Origin: Pseudomonadota bacterium
GTDB lineage: Bacteria > Pseudomonadota > Gammaproteobacteria > Burkholderiales > Burkholderiaceae_E
Direction of reading: 5' to 3'
Assembly (NCBI GenBank): GCA_023388075.1
Contig: JAEWGX010000006.1
Span: forward strand, 1 to 23,329
DNA length: 23,329 nucleotides
Shown here: positions 7,122-15,363 of the stretch, one piece after another
Numbering within the stretch: position 1 is the stretch's first letter
Layout of the letters: each line of letters begins with the position of its first letter
Notes under the pieces: model-generated
The model's database searches: none
Seen by the model: the letters and a program-made list of their open reading frames with translations, nothing else
What the model was told of the DNA's origin: nothing
Position numbers and translations under genes: made by a program

Positions 7122-7769
7122 CTATCGGGGCGCCGCCGCCGCTTCGGCCCGGGCCGCCAGCAGCTCGCGCAGGAGCGGCAGGGTCACTGGGCGCTTCTGC
7201 GCGAGGGAGAGCCGGTCGAGCGCATCGAGCAGCGCCCCGAGCGAGGCCATGTCGCGACGGGTGTGTCGCAGGAGATAGCCGGATACGTCCGGTGGCAGCG
7301 AGAGGCCGCGCGCGGCCGCCACTGCTTCGATGGCGCCGCGCAGGTCCTCGTCACCGAGCGGCTCCAGCCCGAAGACCATCCCCCAGGCGAGACGGCTGGC
7401 CAGCTCCGGCATCACCGGCAGGCGCGCCGGCGGCTCGTCGCCGAACGCGACGAGGCGCTCGGCCGAGCCCTGCGCCACCCGGTCGAAGCAGTGGAAGAGG
7501 CGGGCCTGGGCGGGCGCGTCGAGCCGCTGGCAATCGTCGACCACCGTCAGGCCCGGCAGGTCGCGGGAACGCAGCGCCTCGGCGAGATGGCTCTTGCCCG
7601 AGCCCGGCGGGCCCCAGACGTAGACGAACCGCCCGACCGGCGCCAGGGTCGCCGGCGGCTCGTCGGCGAGGCGGCGGAGCGCCGCGAGGCATTCCTGGTT
7701 GCCGCCCGGGATGAAGTTGTCCAGCGTCGGCGCCGGTGGCGGGCCGAAATCCAGGACGAGCTGGCTCAC
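7122..7769 (-). CDS. hda: DnaA regulatory inactivator Hda
   Basis: Hda, together with the DNA-loaded sliding clamp, stimulates hydrolysis of DnaA-bound ATP and so prevents re-initiation of replication. The 215-residue protein begins MSQLVLDFGPP, and QLVLDF fits the N-terminal clamp-binding motif that anchors Hda to DnaN. A DnaA-like AAA+ domain follows, with Walker A GPPGSGKS (53-60), a Walker B-like segment LTVVDDCQRL (D78/D79), and sensor-2/lid segments near SGYLLRHTRRDMASL. Length is typical. The GTG start at 7769 is supported by the clamp motif falling directly after it. A GGGAG lies 12 nt upstream, slightly far. It is divergent from purM and heads the run towards pcnB. Confidence 0.92.
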   Translation of the reverse strand: MSQLVLDFGPPPAPTLDNFIPGGNQECLAALRRLADEPPATLAPVGRFVYVWGPPGSGKSHLAEALRSRDLPGLTVVDDCQRLDAPAQARLFHCFDRVAQGSAERLVAFGDEPPARLPVMPELASRLAWGMVFGLEPLGDEDLRGAIEAVAAARGLSLPPDVSGYLLRHTRRDMASLGALLDALDRLSLAQKRPVTLPLLRELLAARAEAAAAPR

Positions 7770-7867
7770 TTGCTGTTGTCGCTCCCTGGTGCGGCGACGC
7801 GCGCGGACCCGAATTGGAACCCGGAGGAGGCTGGGTCACGGAGTCTCGTGCGCGGGAGCATGGCGTG

Positions 7868-7873
7868 ATTCTA
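7868..7873 (-). promoter_or_regulatory. Candidate -10 element of hda
   Basis: TAGAAT read on the minus strand lies about 98 nt upstream of the hda start codon. It is the mirror image of the purM -10, with 40 GC-rich bases between the two. No recognisable -35 hexamer is present, so this is a weak call. Confidence 0.4.
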
Positions 7874-7913
7874 ATCGCGCGCGGCCGGCGGCGCCGTCGC
7901 ACCGGCGCGCGGC

Positions 7914-7919
7914 TAGAAT
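7914..7919 (+). promoter_or_regulatory. Candidate -10 element of purM
   Basis: TAGAAT lies 45 nt ahead of the purM ATG, in the only AT-containing patch next to a GC-rich core (CCGGCGCGCGGC just upstream). Spacing to the start leaves a short leader. No clear -35 is visible at 17 bp. Confidence 0.45.
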
Positions 7920-7964
7920 GCCTGCTTCACGGAACGGCTGGCGCACACCAGGGCAGGCGAGGCG

Positions 7965-9050
7965 ATGACTCAGGCAGGCGGCAAGGGGCCCGCGGGAAAG
8001 GGGCTCACGTATCGTGAAGCCGGCGTCGACATCGATGCCGGCGACGCGCTGGTGGAGCGGATCAAGCCGCTCGCCCGCCGGACGATGCGCGAAGGCGTCC
8101 TCTCGGGCATCGGCGGGTTCGGCGGCCTGTTCGCGGTGCCGCGTGGCTACCGGGAGCCGGTCCTGGTCTCCGGCACCGATGGCGTCGGCACCAAGCTCAA
8201 GCTCGCTTTCGCGCTGCGCCGCCACGACACCATCGGCATCGACCTGGTGGCGATGAGCGTCAACGACATCCTGGTCCAGGGCGCAGAGCCGCTCTTCTTC
8301 CTGGATTACTTCGCCTGCGGCCGGCTGGACGTGGATACCGCCGCCGCCGTGGTGGGCGGCATCGCGGCCGGCTGCGAGCAGGCCGGCTGCGCGCTGCTCG
8401 GCGGCGAGACCGCGGAGATGCCGGGCATGTACCCGCCCGGCGAGTACGACCTGGCCGGGTTCGCGGTGGGCGTGGTCGATCGCGACGCGATCGTGGACGG
8501 CTCACGGATCGCCGTCGGGGACCAGCTGATCGGGCTCGCCTCGTCGGGTCCGCATGCGAACGGCTACTCGCTGATCCGCCGCGTGCTGGAGCGGGCCGCG
8601 GGGGAGATCACGCCGGCCGCGCTCGCGGAGCCGCTCGCGGGTCGCTCGCTGGCGGACTGGGTGATGGCGCCGACCCGCATCTACGCGCGCTCGCTGCTGC
8701 CGCTGCTGCGCGGGCCGGATGCGCCGGGACCGATCCGCGGCATGGCGCATGTCACTGGCGGCGGCCTGCTGGAGAACGTCCCGCGCATGCTGTCGCCGGG
8801 GCTGCAGGCGGTCATCCGGGCCAGGGCGTGGCAGCCCCCGGCGATCTTCCGCTGGCTGCAGGACGCCGGCGGGATCGAGGACGCCGAGATGCACCGCGTG
8901 TTCAACTGCGGCATCGGGATGGTGGTCGCCGTCGCCGCCGCGGACCTCGACCACGTGCTGCGCTCGCTCCAGGCCGCGGGCGAGACGGCCTGCCATCTCG
9001 GCGAGGTCGTCAAGCGCCCCGGAGGGGCTCCGGCCACCGTGGTCGCCTGA
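7965..9050 (+). CDS. purM: Phosphoribosylformylglycinamidine cyclo-ligase (AIR synthetase) PurM
   Basis: PurM performs the ATP-dependent ring closure of FGAM to 5-aminoimidazole ribonucleotide in purine synthesis. The 361-residue protein carries the family motifs LTYREAGVDIDAGD (14-27), GTDGVGTKLK (70-79), SVNDILVQGAEPLFFLDY (98-115) and GGETAEMPGMYPPGEYDLAGF (147-167), followed by the SGPHANGYSLIRR and HVTGGGLLENVPR segments of the C-terminal half. Length is slightly above E. coli PurM because of a glycine-rich N-terminal lead of about 15 residues. The ATG is preceded by purine-rich AGGCGAGG. Unlike many bacteria, purN is not adjacent. In Burkholderiales purM commonly lies between miaA and hda; here tamB and a gnd-type gene lie between purM and miaA. 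Confidence 0.96.
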   Translation: MTQAGGKGPAGKGLTYREAGVDIDAGDALVERIKPLARRTMREGVLSGIGGFGGLFAVPRGYREPVLVSGTDGVGTKLKLAFALRRHDTIGIDLVAMSVNDILVQGAEPLFFLDYFACGRLDVDTAAAVVGGIAAGCEQAGCALLGGETAEMPGMYPPGEYDLAGFAVGVVDRDAIVDGSRIAVGDQLIGLASSGPHANGYSLIRRVLERAAGEITPAALAEPLAGRSLADWVMAPTRIYARSLLPLLRGPDAPGPIRGMAHVTGGGLLENVPRMLSPGLQAVIRARAWQPPAIFRWLQDAGGIEDAEMHRVFNCGIGMVVAVAAADLDHVLRSLQAAGETACHLGEVVKRPGGAPATVVA

Positions 9051-9088
9051 GGGCCGGCGCCGGCCGGACCCGGTGCCCGGGCCGGCCC
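9051..9088 (+). terminator. Strong GC hairpin after purM
   Basis: Directly after the purM stop, 9051-9058 (GGGCCGGC) pairs with 9081-9088 (GCCGGCCC). In addition, 9052-9065 is a perfect 14-bp palindrome (GGCCGGCGCCGGCC). No T-run follows, so intrinsic termination is uncertain, but the position suggests a transcript end or mRNA 3'-end stabiliser. Confidence 0.4.
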
Positions 9089-9155
9089 AGCGCCGGTCGA
9101 CGTGCCGAATCCACGACTCTGCCGACGCGGCTGCCTCTTTCCCGGCCGCGTGGTC

Positions 9156-9161
9156 CACAAT
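9156..9161 (+). promoter_or_regulatory. Candidate -10 element of tamB
   Basis: CACAAT lies 6 nt before the preferred tamB GTG at 9168, with no Shine-Dalgarno sequence between. This geometry would place the transcription start at the start codon. No convincing -35 hexamer is seen. Confidence 0.3.
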
Positions 9162-9167
9162 CGGTTC

Positions 9168-12100
9168 GTGACCCAGCATACCCAGGCATCGGATTCCCCG
9201 GCAGGCCCGGAACCGGCGGAACCGGCCCGTCGGTCGCCGGGCGCGCGCCTGCTGCGCTTCGTCGTCTGGAGCGCCGTTGCCCTGCTGCTTCTTGCCGCCG
9301 GCCTGGTGTGGCTCGCCGCTCGGCCCGAGACGCTGGCCTGGGCTGCCCAGCATGCGTCGCGGCTCACCGACGGCCGGCTCGCCGTGGAAGGCGTGACCGG
9401 ATCGCTCTTTCGCGAGCTCACCGCGCGTTCGGTGCGCTGGCAGGACGGCCACGTGGTCGTGACCGTGGACATGCCCCGGATCGCCTACCAGCCGCTCGCC
9501 CTGCTCGACGGACGGGTGGTGGTCGAGTACGCGAGCGCCGCCCGCGTCACCGTCGACCTGCCGGCCGCGGGCCAGGCCGCGCAGATGCTGCCGCTGCCGC
9601 CGGCGCTGGCCGCGCTCCTGCCGGTGACGATCCACTGGCTCGAGGTCGGGGAGGTGTCGATCCGCCGGGCTGGCGCGCAGACCGTCATGCTCGAGGGGGT
9701 GGAGGCGGCGCTGCGCCACGACGGCGACCGTGTCCAGGTCAATCCGCTGCGGGTGGATGTCACCGCCGCCGGCAGCCGCGTCACCGTACGCGGCGACGCG
9801 TCGACGTTCGCGCGGGCGCCCTATGCGACCGACGGAAGATTCGTCCTCCAGTTGCCGGGCGCGAAGCAGCCGCTGCGGGTCGACGTGCGCGTGAACGGTC
9901 CGATCGAGACGCTCGCGGTGCGCGCGAGCACGCTGCTGGCCGGGGCGCCGATCGAGGCACGATCGGAGCTGCGCGCATTCGACCCGCGTCCGTTGCGTCG
10001 GGTGCGCCTCGAGGTGAAGGACCTGGACCTGGCGAGCCTCGATCGCTCGCTGCCGGTCACGCGGCTGGCGGGCACCTACGATGCGGAGGTCATGCCGGCA
10101 TGGGCGAGCGAGCCGCGGCCGATGCTGATCGGTCCGCTCGCGCTGGCCAACACGGTGCCCGGCACGCTCGATGACGACCGTCTGCCGGTCGCCGCCGCCA
10201 AGGCCGTGGTCGGCTACTCCGAAGGCCGCATCCAGGTGCAGGACCTGCAGGCGAGCGGGCCGCTCGGCGATGTGGCCGGCGATGCCTGGGTGATGCCGGC
10301 CACCGGCGGCCCCGGCGAGCCTCCGACCTTTCACCTCGCGCTCGCGAGCGCGGCGCTGCACCTGAAAGGCCTGGACGGCCGTCTCGCGCCGCGCACGATG
10401 AAGGCACGGCTGGAAGTGGATCCGGGCGATCGGCGGGGTGGCGGACGATCGGCGCGGGTGCGGCTGGAGGCGAGCGACGCGACGCTGGTCGCGTCGCTGC
10501 AGGCGGAGCTCGCCGGCGATCGACTGCGCATCGAACGCGCCCAGGTGGCGGCGCCCGGGAGCGCCGGAATCCGCACGCAGCTTGCCGGGCAGGTCGGCAT
10601 CGCCGCGCCGTGGCCGGTCGCGCTCGCCGGCGACTTTCGGGATTTCGATCCGAGCCAGTTGCTCGCGACGCCCGCCGGTCGGCTGAGCGGCACCTGGCGT
10701 CTCGACGGGCATTTCGCCGATGCCGCCGGCGGGCGCCTGCGTGCCGAGGTGGCCCTCGCCAGCAGCCGCCTGCGCGGCCTGGCGCTCGCCGGCGAGGCTG
10801 CGGCGACGATCGCGCTGGATGCCGGCAGGGCGCGGCGGGTGAGCGCGGTGGATATCCGGCTCGACTGGGGCGCGAGCACGATCGCGGCCACCGGCGCGCT
10901 CGGCCAGGCCGACGACATGCTCCGGATCGTGCTCAGCTCGCGCCAGGCCGGGGAGCTCCTGGACAACATCGCCGGGCAGCTCGACGTTCGGGCCGACCTG
11001 CGCGGCACGCTGCGCGCCCCCTCGATCCAGGCCAGCGTCGAGGCGCGCCGGATGAAGGTCGCGGCTCGTGGGATGCGCGCCGTCATTCCGGCGGCGGCGA
11101 TCGAGGTGAGCTCGGAGCGGCCGCGCAGCGGCTTCGCGCATGTCAAGGCACGGCTCGACGACGTGGCACTCATGCGGATCGACGAGGACGCGGTGCTGCG
11201 ACTGGGGCGGGTGACCGCCGACGTGGCCGGCACCCGGCGCCATCACGTCGGCACCGTGCGCGCCGAGGGTGCCGAGCGCGGATTGCTGCTGGAGGCGCGC
11301 GGCGGCGTCGACGGCGACGGGGCGTGGCTCGGCACGGTCGAGAAGCTGCAGGCGTCGCATCCGTGGCTGCGTCCTGCCGGTGCCGGGGCCGGCGCCGCGG
11401 GCGCGCCGGTGCGCGATGGCGATGCACCGGATCTGCGCGCGCTGCAGCCGTTCCTGCTCGAGGTCGGCAGCGATCGCGCGGTGGTGCGCAATGCGCGCAT
11501 CGAGTATCGCGGCGCGCAGGTCAGCCTGCGGGCCGCGGACCTGCGCGGCAGCGCGCTTTCGCTGCGTGCCGACGCGACCGGCGTCGGCGCCGAATGGCTC
11601 GCGCGGATCGTCGCGGCCGGCGTCGACGCCAGGCCGAGCGCCGACCGCGGCGAGGCCGTGCGAGGTGGCGCGGCGCCGCTCCCCGGGCTCGGACCGGACC
11701 TGCGATTGACCGTGGCGGTGGAGTTCGATGGCGACCTTGCCGATGCGAGCGCGGCCGATTGGAAGGGGACCGTGCTGCTGAGGCGCGAATCGGGCGACCT
11801 GGTCCTGCCGATGGGGCAGGGCGGCGAGGTGGCGCGCGCAGGACTCGAGTCGCTGGTCGCGAGCGCGACCATCGATGCCCGCGCGCTGGGCATGGTCCTC
11901 GATGTCGCCGGCACGAACATCGGTCGCATCGGGATGGAGGCGCGCGCGCGGCTCGTGCCGGGCGACGAGCCCGTCTGGTCGTCGGCCGCGCTCGCGCGCA
12001 GCCCGCTCGACGGACGGCTCGATGTCGCGACCAGCGCCGTCGGCTGGGTCGCGCCGCTGCCGGGCGCGAGCTGGCAGGTCGACGGCGCGCTCGGCGCGCG

Positions 12101-13169
12101 GTTGCGGCTTGCCGGCACGCTTGCCCGGCCGCGTGCCGACGGCGTGGTGACCGGCAGCGGGCTCACGGCGACCGAGCCGGCGATGGGCTTGCGGCTCGCG
12201 AACGGCGTGCTCGCCGCGGAGTTCGCCGGCGATCGCATCGACGTGAAGCTGCTGCGCTTCGAGAGCGGCGAGGGCAGCGTGGCCGTGAGCGGGCAGCTCC
12301 AGGCGCCCCCGGGCCGGCTCGCGAGCGAGACGCGCATCGTGCTGGACCGCCTCGCGATCCCGCTCGGCCCGGGCCAGGGCGTCATTCTCTCGGGCAGCAC
12401 CGTGGCGAGCCTGCGTGAAGGGGCGCTCTCGCTGACCGGTCGTCTCGTGGCGGAGGAGGGAACGATCGCGCTCGGCGGGCAAGGCGCCGGCGACCCCGGT
12501 GTGCTGCCCCTGGCCGAGGGCCCGGCGGGTCCGCGGACGAACGCGGCGGTCGAAGCCGGTGCGGCCGCGCCGTCCGCGCGGACGCAGGCCGCGCTCGCGC
12601 TCGAGCTCGACCTCGGGTCGCGCTTTCGGGTCGTCGGCGAGGGCCTCGAGACACGCATGGTCGGCAGCCTGCAGATGCAGGGCGACCTGACGCAGGCACC
12701 CGCCGCGAGCGGGACCCTCACGCTGGTGGAAGGTGGATGGGAGCTGCCCGGGCGCCGCCTCAGGATCGCCCACGGGCGGGTGATGTTCGACGGGCCGTTC
12801 GACGATCCGGCGCTCGACATCGTCGCGGTGCGCGACAGCGTCAAGTCGCGGCCGGGCGTGGCGGTGACGGGCACCGCGAGCGCGCCGGTCGTGACGCTGC
12901 TTCCGGGCGAGCCCGCGCAGGCCGACGCGCAGCGCCTCGCGCGCCTGGTGCTGGGCGCGAGCCCGGCGCAGGCGAAGGAGGCGGAGCGCATGCTGGGCGA
13001 TGCCGGCGGCCGGCTCGGGCCGCGACTGATGGATGCATGGCAGCGCAGCCTTCGCGGCATCTGGGAGGTGCTTCGCCTGCAGTACGAGCTCGCGGACCGG
13101 CTATCGCTCAGGGTGCAGGTGGGCAGCGAAGGGGCGGCGGAGCTGCTGGGGCTCTTCCCGCTGGATTGA
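9168..13169 (+). CDS. tamB: TamB-like inner-membrane-anchored envelope protein (DUF490/AsmA-like)
   Basis: TamB-family proteins bridge the periplasm as a long hydrophobic groove and, with TamA, help outer-membrane protein assembly or phospholipid transport. The 1333-residue product has a short cytoplasmic N terminus, one membrane anchor (about residues 28-50, LLRFVVWSAVALLLLAAGLVW), then over 1,200 residues of repetitive beta-strand-like sequence. A C-terminal DUF490/TamB domain covers roughly the last 330 residues, with GTLTLVEGGWELPGRRLRI and GRVMFDGPFDDPALDIVAVR, ending LSLRVQVGSEGAAELLGLFPLD. The frame is open from GTG 9102. I prefer GTG 9168 because the extra 22 residues look non-natural (Cys/Arg-rich) and a -10-like element precedes 9168. 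tamA, normally just upstream, is absent; the neighbour is purM behind a hairpin. Confidence 0.9.
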   Translation: MTQHTQASDSPAGPEPAEPARRSPGARLLRFVVWSAVALLLLAAGLVWLAARPETLAWAAQHASRLTDGRLAVEGVTGSLFRELTARSVRWQDGHVVVTVDMPRIAYQPLALLDGRVVVEYASAARVTVDLPAAGQAAQMLPLPPALAALLPVTIHWLEVGEVSIRRAGAQTVMLEGVEAALRHDGDRVQVNPLRVDVTAAGSRVTVRGDASTFARAPYATDGRFVLQLPGAKQPLRVDVRVNGPIETLAVRASTLLAGAPIEARSELRAFDPRPLRRVRLEVKDLDLASLDRSLPVTRLAGTYDAEVMPAWASEPRPMLIGPLALANTVPGTLDDDRLPVAAAKAVVGYSEGRIQVQDLQASGPLGDVAGDAWVMPATGGPGEPPTFHLALASAALHLKGLDGRLAPRTMKARLEVDPGDRRGGGRSARVRLEASDATLVASLQAELAGDRLRIERAQVAAPGSAGIRTQLAGQVGIAAPWPVALAGDFRDFDPSQLLATPAGRLSGTWRLDGHFADAAGGRLRAEVALASSRLRGLALAGEAAATIALDAGRARRVSAVDIRLDWGASTIAATGALGQADDMLRIVLSSRQAGELLDNIAGQLDVRADLRGTLRAPSIQASVEARRMKVAARGMRAVIPAAAIEVSSERPRSGFAHVKARLDDVALMRIDEDAVLRLGRVTADVAGTRRHHVGTVRAEGAERGLLLEARGGVDGDGAWLGTVEKLQASHPWLRPAGAGAGAAGAPVRDGDAPDLRALQPFLLEVGSDRAVVRNARIEYRGAQVSLRAADLRGSALSLRADATGVGAEWLARIVAAGVDARPSADRGEAVRGGAAPLPGLGPDLRLTVAVEFDGDLADASAADWKGTVLLRRESGDLVLPMGQGGEVARAGLESLVASATIDARALGMVLDVAGTNIGRIGMEARARLVPGDEPVWSSAALARSPLDGRLDVATSAVGWVAPLPGASWQVDGALGARLRLAGTLARPRADGVVTGSGLTATEPAMGLRLANGVLAAEFAGDRIDVKLLRFESGEGSVAVSGQLQAPPGRLASETRIVLDRLAIPLGPGQGVILSGSTVASLREGALSLTGRLVAEEGTIALGGQGAGDPGVLPLAEGPAGPRTNAAVEAGAAAPSARTQAALALELDLGSRFRVVGEGLETRMVGSLQMQGDLTQAPAASGTLTLVEGGWELPGRRLRIAHGRVMFDGPFDDPALDIVAVRDSVKSRPGVAVTGTASAPVVTLLPGEPAQADAQRLARLVLGASPAQAKEAERMLGDAGGRLGPRLMDAWQRSLRGIWEVLRLQYELADRLSLRVQVGSEGAAELLGLFPLD

Positions 13170-13235
13170 GCGCCTCCGGGTCGGGTTGCAATCCCCGAGC
13201 CCCCGCGCGGGCGCGAAACCGGCGCGGCCCGGCGT
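13170..13235. other. GC-rich spacer at the 3' end of tamB
   Basis: This 66-bp spacer contains the perfect palindrome CCCGCGCGGG (13202-13211) and no T-run. It separates the tamB stop from the Rieske relic on the opposite strand and may act as a transcript end for tamB. Evidence is weak. Confidence 0.3.
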
Positions 13236-13346
13236 TTACGGCTTGGACTGCGCGATGGCGGTGGAACCACCGAGCGTCGCCTCGTGCACGAACGACAGGT
13301 GCGAGAAGTCCATGAGGTTGTCCGCGATCCAGAGATAGCTATTGCC
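13236..13346 (-). pseudogene. Rieske-type oxygenase remnant (mononuclear-iron segment)
   Basis: Read on the minus strand up to a TAA at 13236, 36 codons translate to GNSYLWIADNLMDFSHLSFV followed by HEATLGGSTAIAQSKP. The stretch DNLMDFSHLSFVH contains D-x2-H-x4-H, preceded by D-N. This is the mononuclear iron ligand motif of Rieske non-heme oxygenases, and the surroundings resemble VanA-like vanillate demethylase or phenoxybenzoate dioxygenase alpha subunits (NYLLIVDNLMDLSH-type). No Rieske Fe-S domain or start codon precedes it; instead the sequence joins the 3' end of the gnd-type gene, whose TAG (13341-13339) falls inside the remnant. Family alpha subunits are about 350 residues, so only about a tenth survives. 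It is almost certainly nonfunctional. Confidence 0.7.
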
Positions 13347-14328
13347 TGGGGGCCGACGGCGCCCCCGCCTTGGCGGCGACCACGCCGTGTCCGCCGAATC
13401 CCCTGCGCATCAGCGCGAGCAGCCGGTTGGCGGTGTCGGCCTTGCCCTGGGAGTCGAAGCGGGACATCAGCGCCATCGCGATCACCGGGGCCGGCGTGCC
13501 CTGGCGAATGGCTTCGTCCACCGTCCATCTGCCCTCGCCGGAATCGGCCACCACCGGCGCGAGCCGGTCCATCGCCTCCGGATCCCGGAGCGCCTCGGCG
13601 GTGAGGTCGAGCAGCCAGGAACGCACGACCGAGCCGTGTCGCCACAGCTCGCCGACCTGCGCGAGCGGCAGCTCGAACTCGGGCTTGCCCGCCATGAGCG
13701 CGAAGCCCTCGGCGATCGACTGCATCATTCCATACTCGATGCCGTTGTGGATCATCTTCACGAAGTGGCCGGAGCCGATCGGCCCGCAGTGCAGCCAGCC
13801 GTCACGGACCGAGACGGCGAGCCGCTCCATGAGAGGGGCCACGCGCCGCGCGGTCCCGGCTTCGGCGCCGAACATCAGGCAGTAACCGTTCGCGAGGCCC
13901 CACACGCCGCCGGAGACGCCGCAGTCGACGAAGCCGATGCCGTCCCTCGCGAGCGCCGCGCCGCGCGCCTGCGAGTCGAGGTAGTTCGCGTTGCCGCCGT
14001 CGATCACGATGTCGCCGCGCGCGAGCATCGGCCGCAGGCGATCGATGGTCCGGGCGGTCACCTCGCCCGCGGGCAGCATCAGCCACACCATGCGAGGCGC
14101 GGGCAGGGCGGCCACCGCGCTCTCGAGCGTCTCGTGCAGCGTCACCGGGTATTCGGCGTGGGTGTCGGCCACGGCCGCGCGCGCGGCGTCGGAGGGATCG
14201 TGGCCGTGGACGACGGCACCGTGGGCTGCGAGGCGGCGCGCCATGTTGGCGCCCATCCGTCCGAGGCCCACCATCGCGAGCGACGGCGCGTTCGCGGGCG
14301 TGTTCGCCGGCGGGACGGAATCGGTCAT
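13339..14328 (-). CDS. gnd: 6-phosphogluconate dehydrogenase, short NAD-type (decarboxylating)
   Basis: This enzyme oxidatively decarboxylates 6-phosphogluconate to ribulose 5-phosphate. The 329-residue product belongs to the short (about 300-330 residue) Gnd class rather than the 470-residue E. coli type. It shows the Rossmann motif GLGRMGANM (21-29), DGGNANY (110-116), the substrate loop GVSGGVWGLANGY (137-149), catalytic K191 with N195 in GHFVKMIHNGIEYG, and DSGEGRWT. An aspartate after the second strand (GHDPS, D44) in place of the NADP-type Arg/Ser suggests NAD preference (inference). The ATG at 14328 is chosen for the GGAG 9 nt upstream; the frame opens 16 codons earlier without a good site. 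The C-terminal tail after FGGHG is extended to a TAG lying in the Rieske remnant. Confidence 0.9.
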   Translation of the reverse strand: MTDSVPPANTPANAPSLAMVGLGRMGANMARRLAAHGAVVHGHDPSDAARAAVADTHAEYPVTLHETLESAVAALPAPRMVWLMLPAGEVTARTIDRLRPMLARGDIVIDGGNANYLDSQARGAALARDGIGFVDCGVSGGVWGLANGYCLMFGAEAGTARRVAPLMERLAVSVRDGWLHCGPIGSGHFVKMIHNGIEYGMMQSIAEGFALMAGKPEFELPLAQVGELWRHGSVVRSWLLDLTAEALRDPEAMDRLAPVVADSGEGRWTVDEAIRQGTPAPVIAMALMSRFDSQGKADTANRLLALMRRGFGGHGVVAAKAGAPSAPRQ

Positions 14329-14382
14329 GGCATCGGTCTCCGGTTTGCTGCGTGCCGTCGCGCTCGCGCGGCACATGGGTTC

Positions 14383-15333
14383 TCAGGATCTGGAGAAGAG
14401 TCGTTCGATGGTAGCCGAGGCCTGCCCGACCACGCCGTCGCCGAGGCAGTCGAGCCGCTGCGCCACCGGGAGGCCGCGCAGCCAGGTGAGCTGGCGCTTG
14501 GCGAGCTGGCGGGTCGCGGCGATGCCGGTCTCTCGCAGCCGCCCCATCGCTTCGGCGCGTGGCGCGCCGCGATCGAGCGCGTCCAGGCAGGCCCATGCCT
14601 GGCGATAGCCCACCGAGCGCAGCGCCGGCAGGTCGGGATGGAGATCGGGGCGCGCCCGCAGCCCGCGAACCTCGTCGAGCAGACCCTCGGCCAGCATGCG
14701 ATCGAAGCGCTGCGCGATGCGCCGATGCAGCGCCGAACGGTCCGACGGCTCCAGCGAGAGGATGGGCAGCGACGGATCCGGCTCGCGCGGCGCGCCCTGC
14801 GAGTGCAGCGACGAAAGCGGGCGGCCGGTGATCTCGATCACCTCGAGCGCGCGCTGGATGCGCTGGGGATCGCCGCTGCCGATGCGCGCGGCGCTGGCCG
14901 GATCGAGCGCCGCGAGCCGGCGGTGCAGCGCGGCGAGGCCGTCACTGGCAGCCTCGCGTGCAAGGCGTGCCCGGATGGCGGGATCCGCGGTGGGCAGCTC
15001 GTCAAACGGCCAGAGCAGCGCCCGGGCATAGAGCATGGTGCCGCCGACCAGCAGCGGCAGTCGGCCGCGCGCGTTGATCGCGTCGATGAGCGGCACCGCG
15101 TCGGCCACGAACTGCGCGGCACTGTACGGCTCGGCCGGGTCGCGAATGTCGATCAGGTGATGCGGCACCGCCTCGCGGTCCGCCGCCGACGGTTTGGCGG
15201 TTCCGATATCGAGGCCGCGGTACACCTGGGCCGAGTCGACGCTCACGATCTCGACGGGTCGCGTCCGCGCGATCGCCATCGCGAGCGCGCTCTTGCCCGA
15301 GGCGGTGGGCCCGAGGATCAGCAGCGCGCGCAT
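14383..15333 (-). CDS. miaA: tRNA dimethylallyltransferase MiaA
   Basis: MiaA transfers a dimethylallyl group to N6 of A37 in tRNAs that read codons beginning with U, the first step to ms2i6A. The 316-residue protein has the P-loop GPTASGKS (8-15), SVDSAQVYRGLDIGTAK (31-47) with the catalytic-base aspartate D33, PHHLID, the DMAPP-binding region LLVGGTMLYARALL, and the RLD/E-type C-terminal half (QRFDRMLAEGLLDEVRGL, SVGYRQAWACLDA, TRQLAKRQLTWLR). The start at 15333 is fixed by an AGGAGG 7 nt upstream and by alignment of MRALLILGPTASGKS; an upstream in-frame ATG at 15363 is rejected. It follows mutL by 91 bp, as in many proteobacteria. hfq, often next to miaA in gammaproteobacteria, is not present. 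Confidence 0.95.
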   Translation of the reverse strand: MRALLILGPTASGKSALAMAIARTRPVEIVSVDSAQVYRGLDIGTAKPSAADREAVPHHLIDIRDPAEPYSAAQFVADAVPLIDAINARGRLPLLVGGTMLYARALLWPFDELPTADPAIRARLAREAASDGLAALHRRLAALDPASAARIGSGDPQRIQRALEVIEITGRPLSSLHSQGAPREPDPSLPILSLEPSDRSALHRRIAQRFDRMLAEGLLDEVRGLRARPDLHPDLPALRSVGYRQAWACLDALDRGAPRAEAMGRLRETGIAATRQLAKRQLTWLRGLPVAQRLDCLGDGVVGQASATIERLFSRS

Positions 15334-15363
15334 GGCGTACCCTCCTGGCGCGGGATGCGCCAT

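Noticed and set aside
5452..7278. A 608-codon plus-strand frame antisense to folK and pcnB
   Set aside because: It is a shadow of pcnB with Ala/Arg/Gln/His-rich composition and no recognisable domain.
8502..12773. A 1423-codon open frame antisense to tamB and purM
   Set aside because: The product is Arg/His/Gln/Ala-rich without domains, and it shadows two recognisable genes. Long antisense frames arise in very GC-rich DNA because stop codons are rare. A start-codon or ribosome-site argument is also absent.
11243..13645. An 800-codon minus-strand frame across tamB and the tamB/gnd boundary
   Set aside because: It is Ser/Arg/Ala/Pro-rich, low-complexity, and overlaps two real genes out of phase. 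The Rieske segment lies in another frame.
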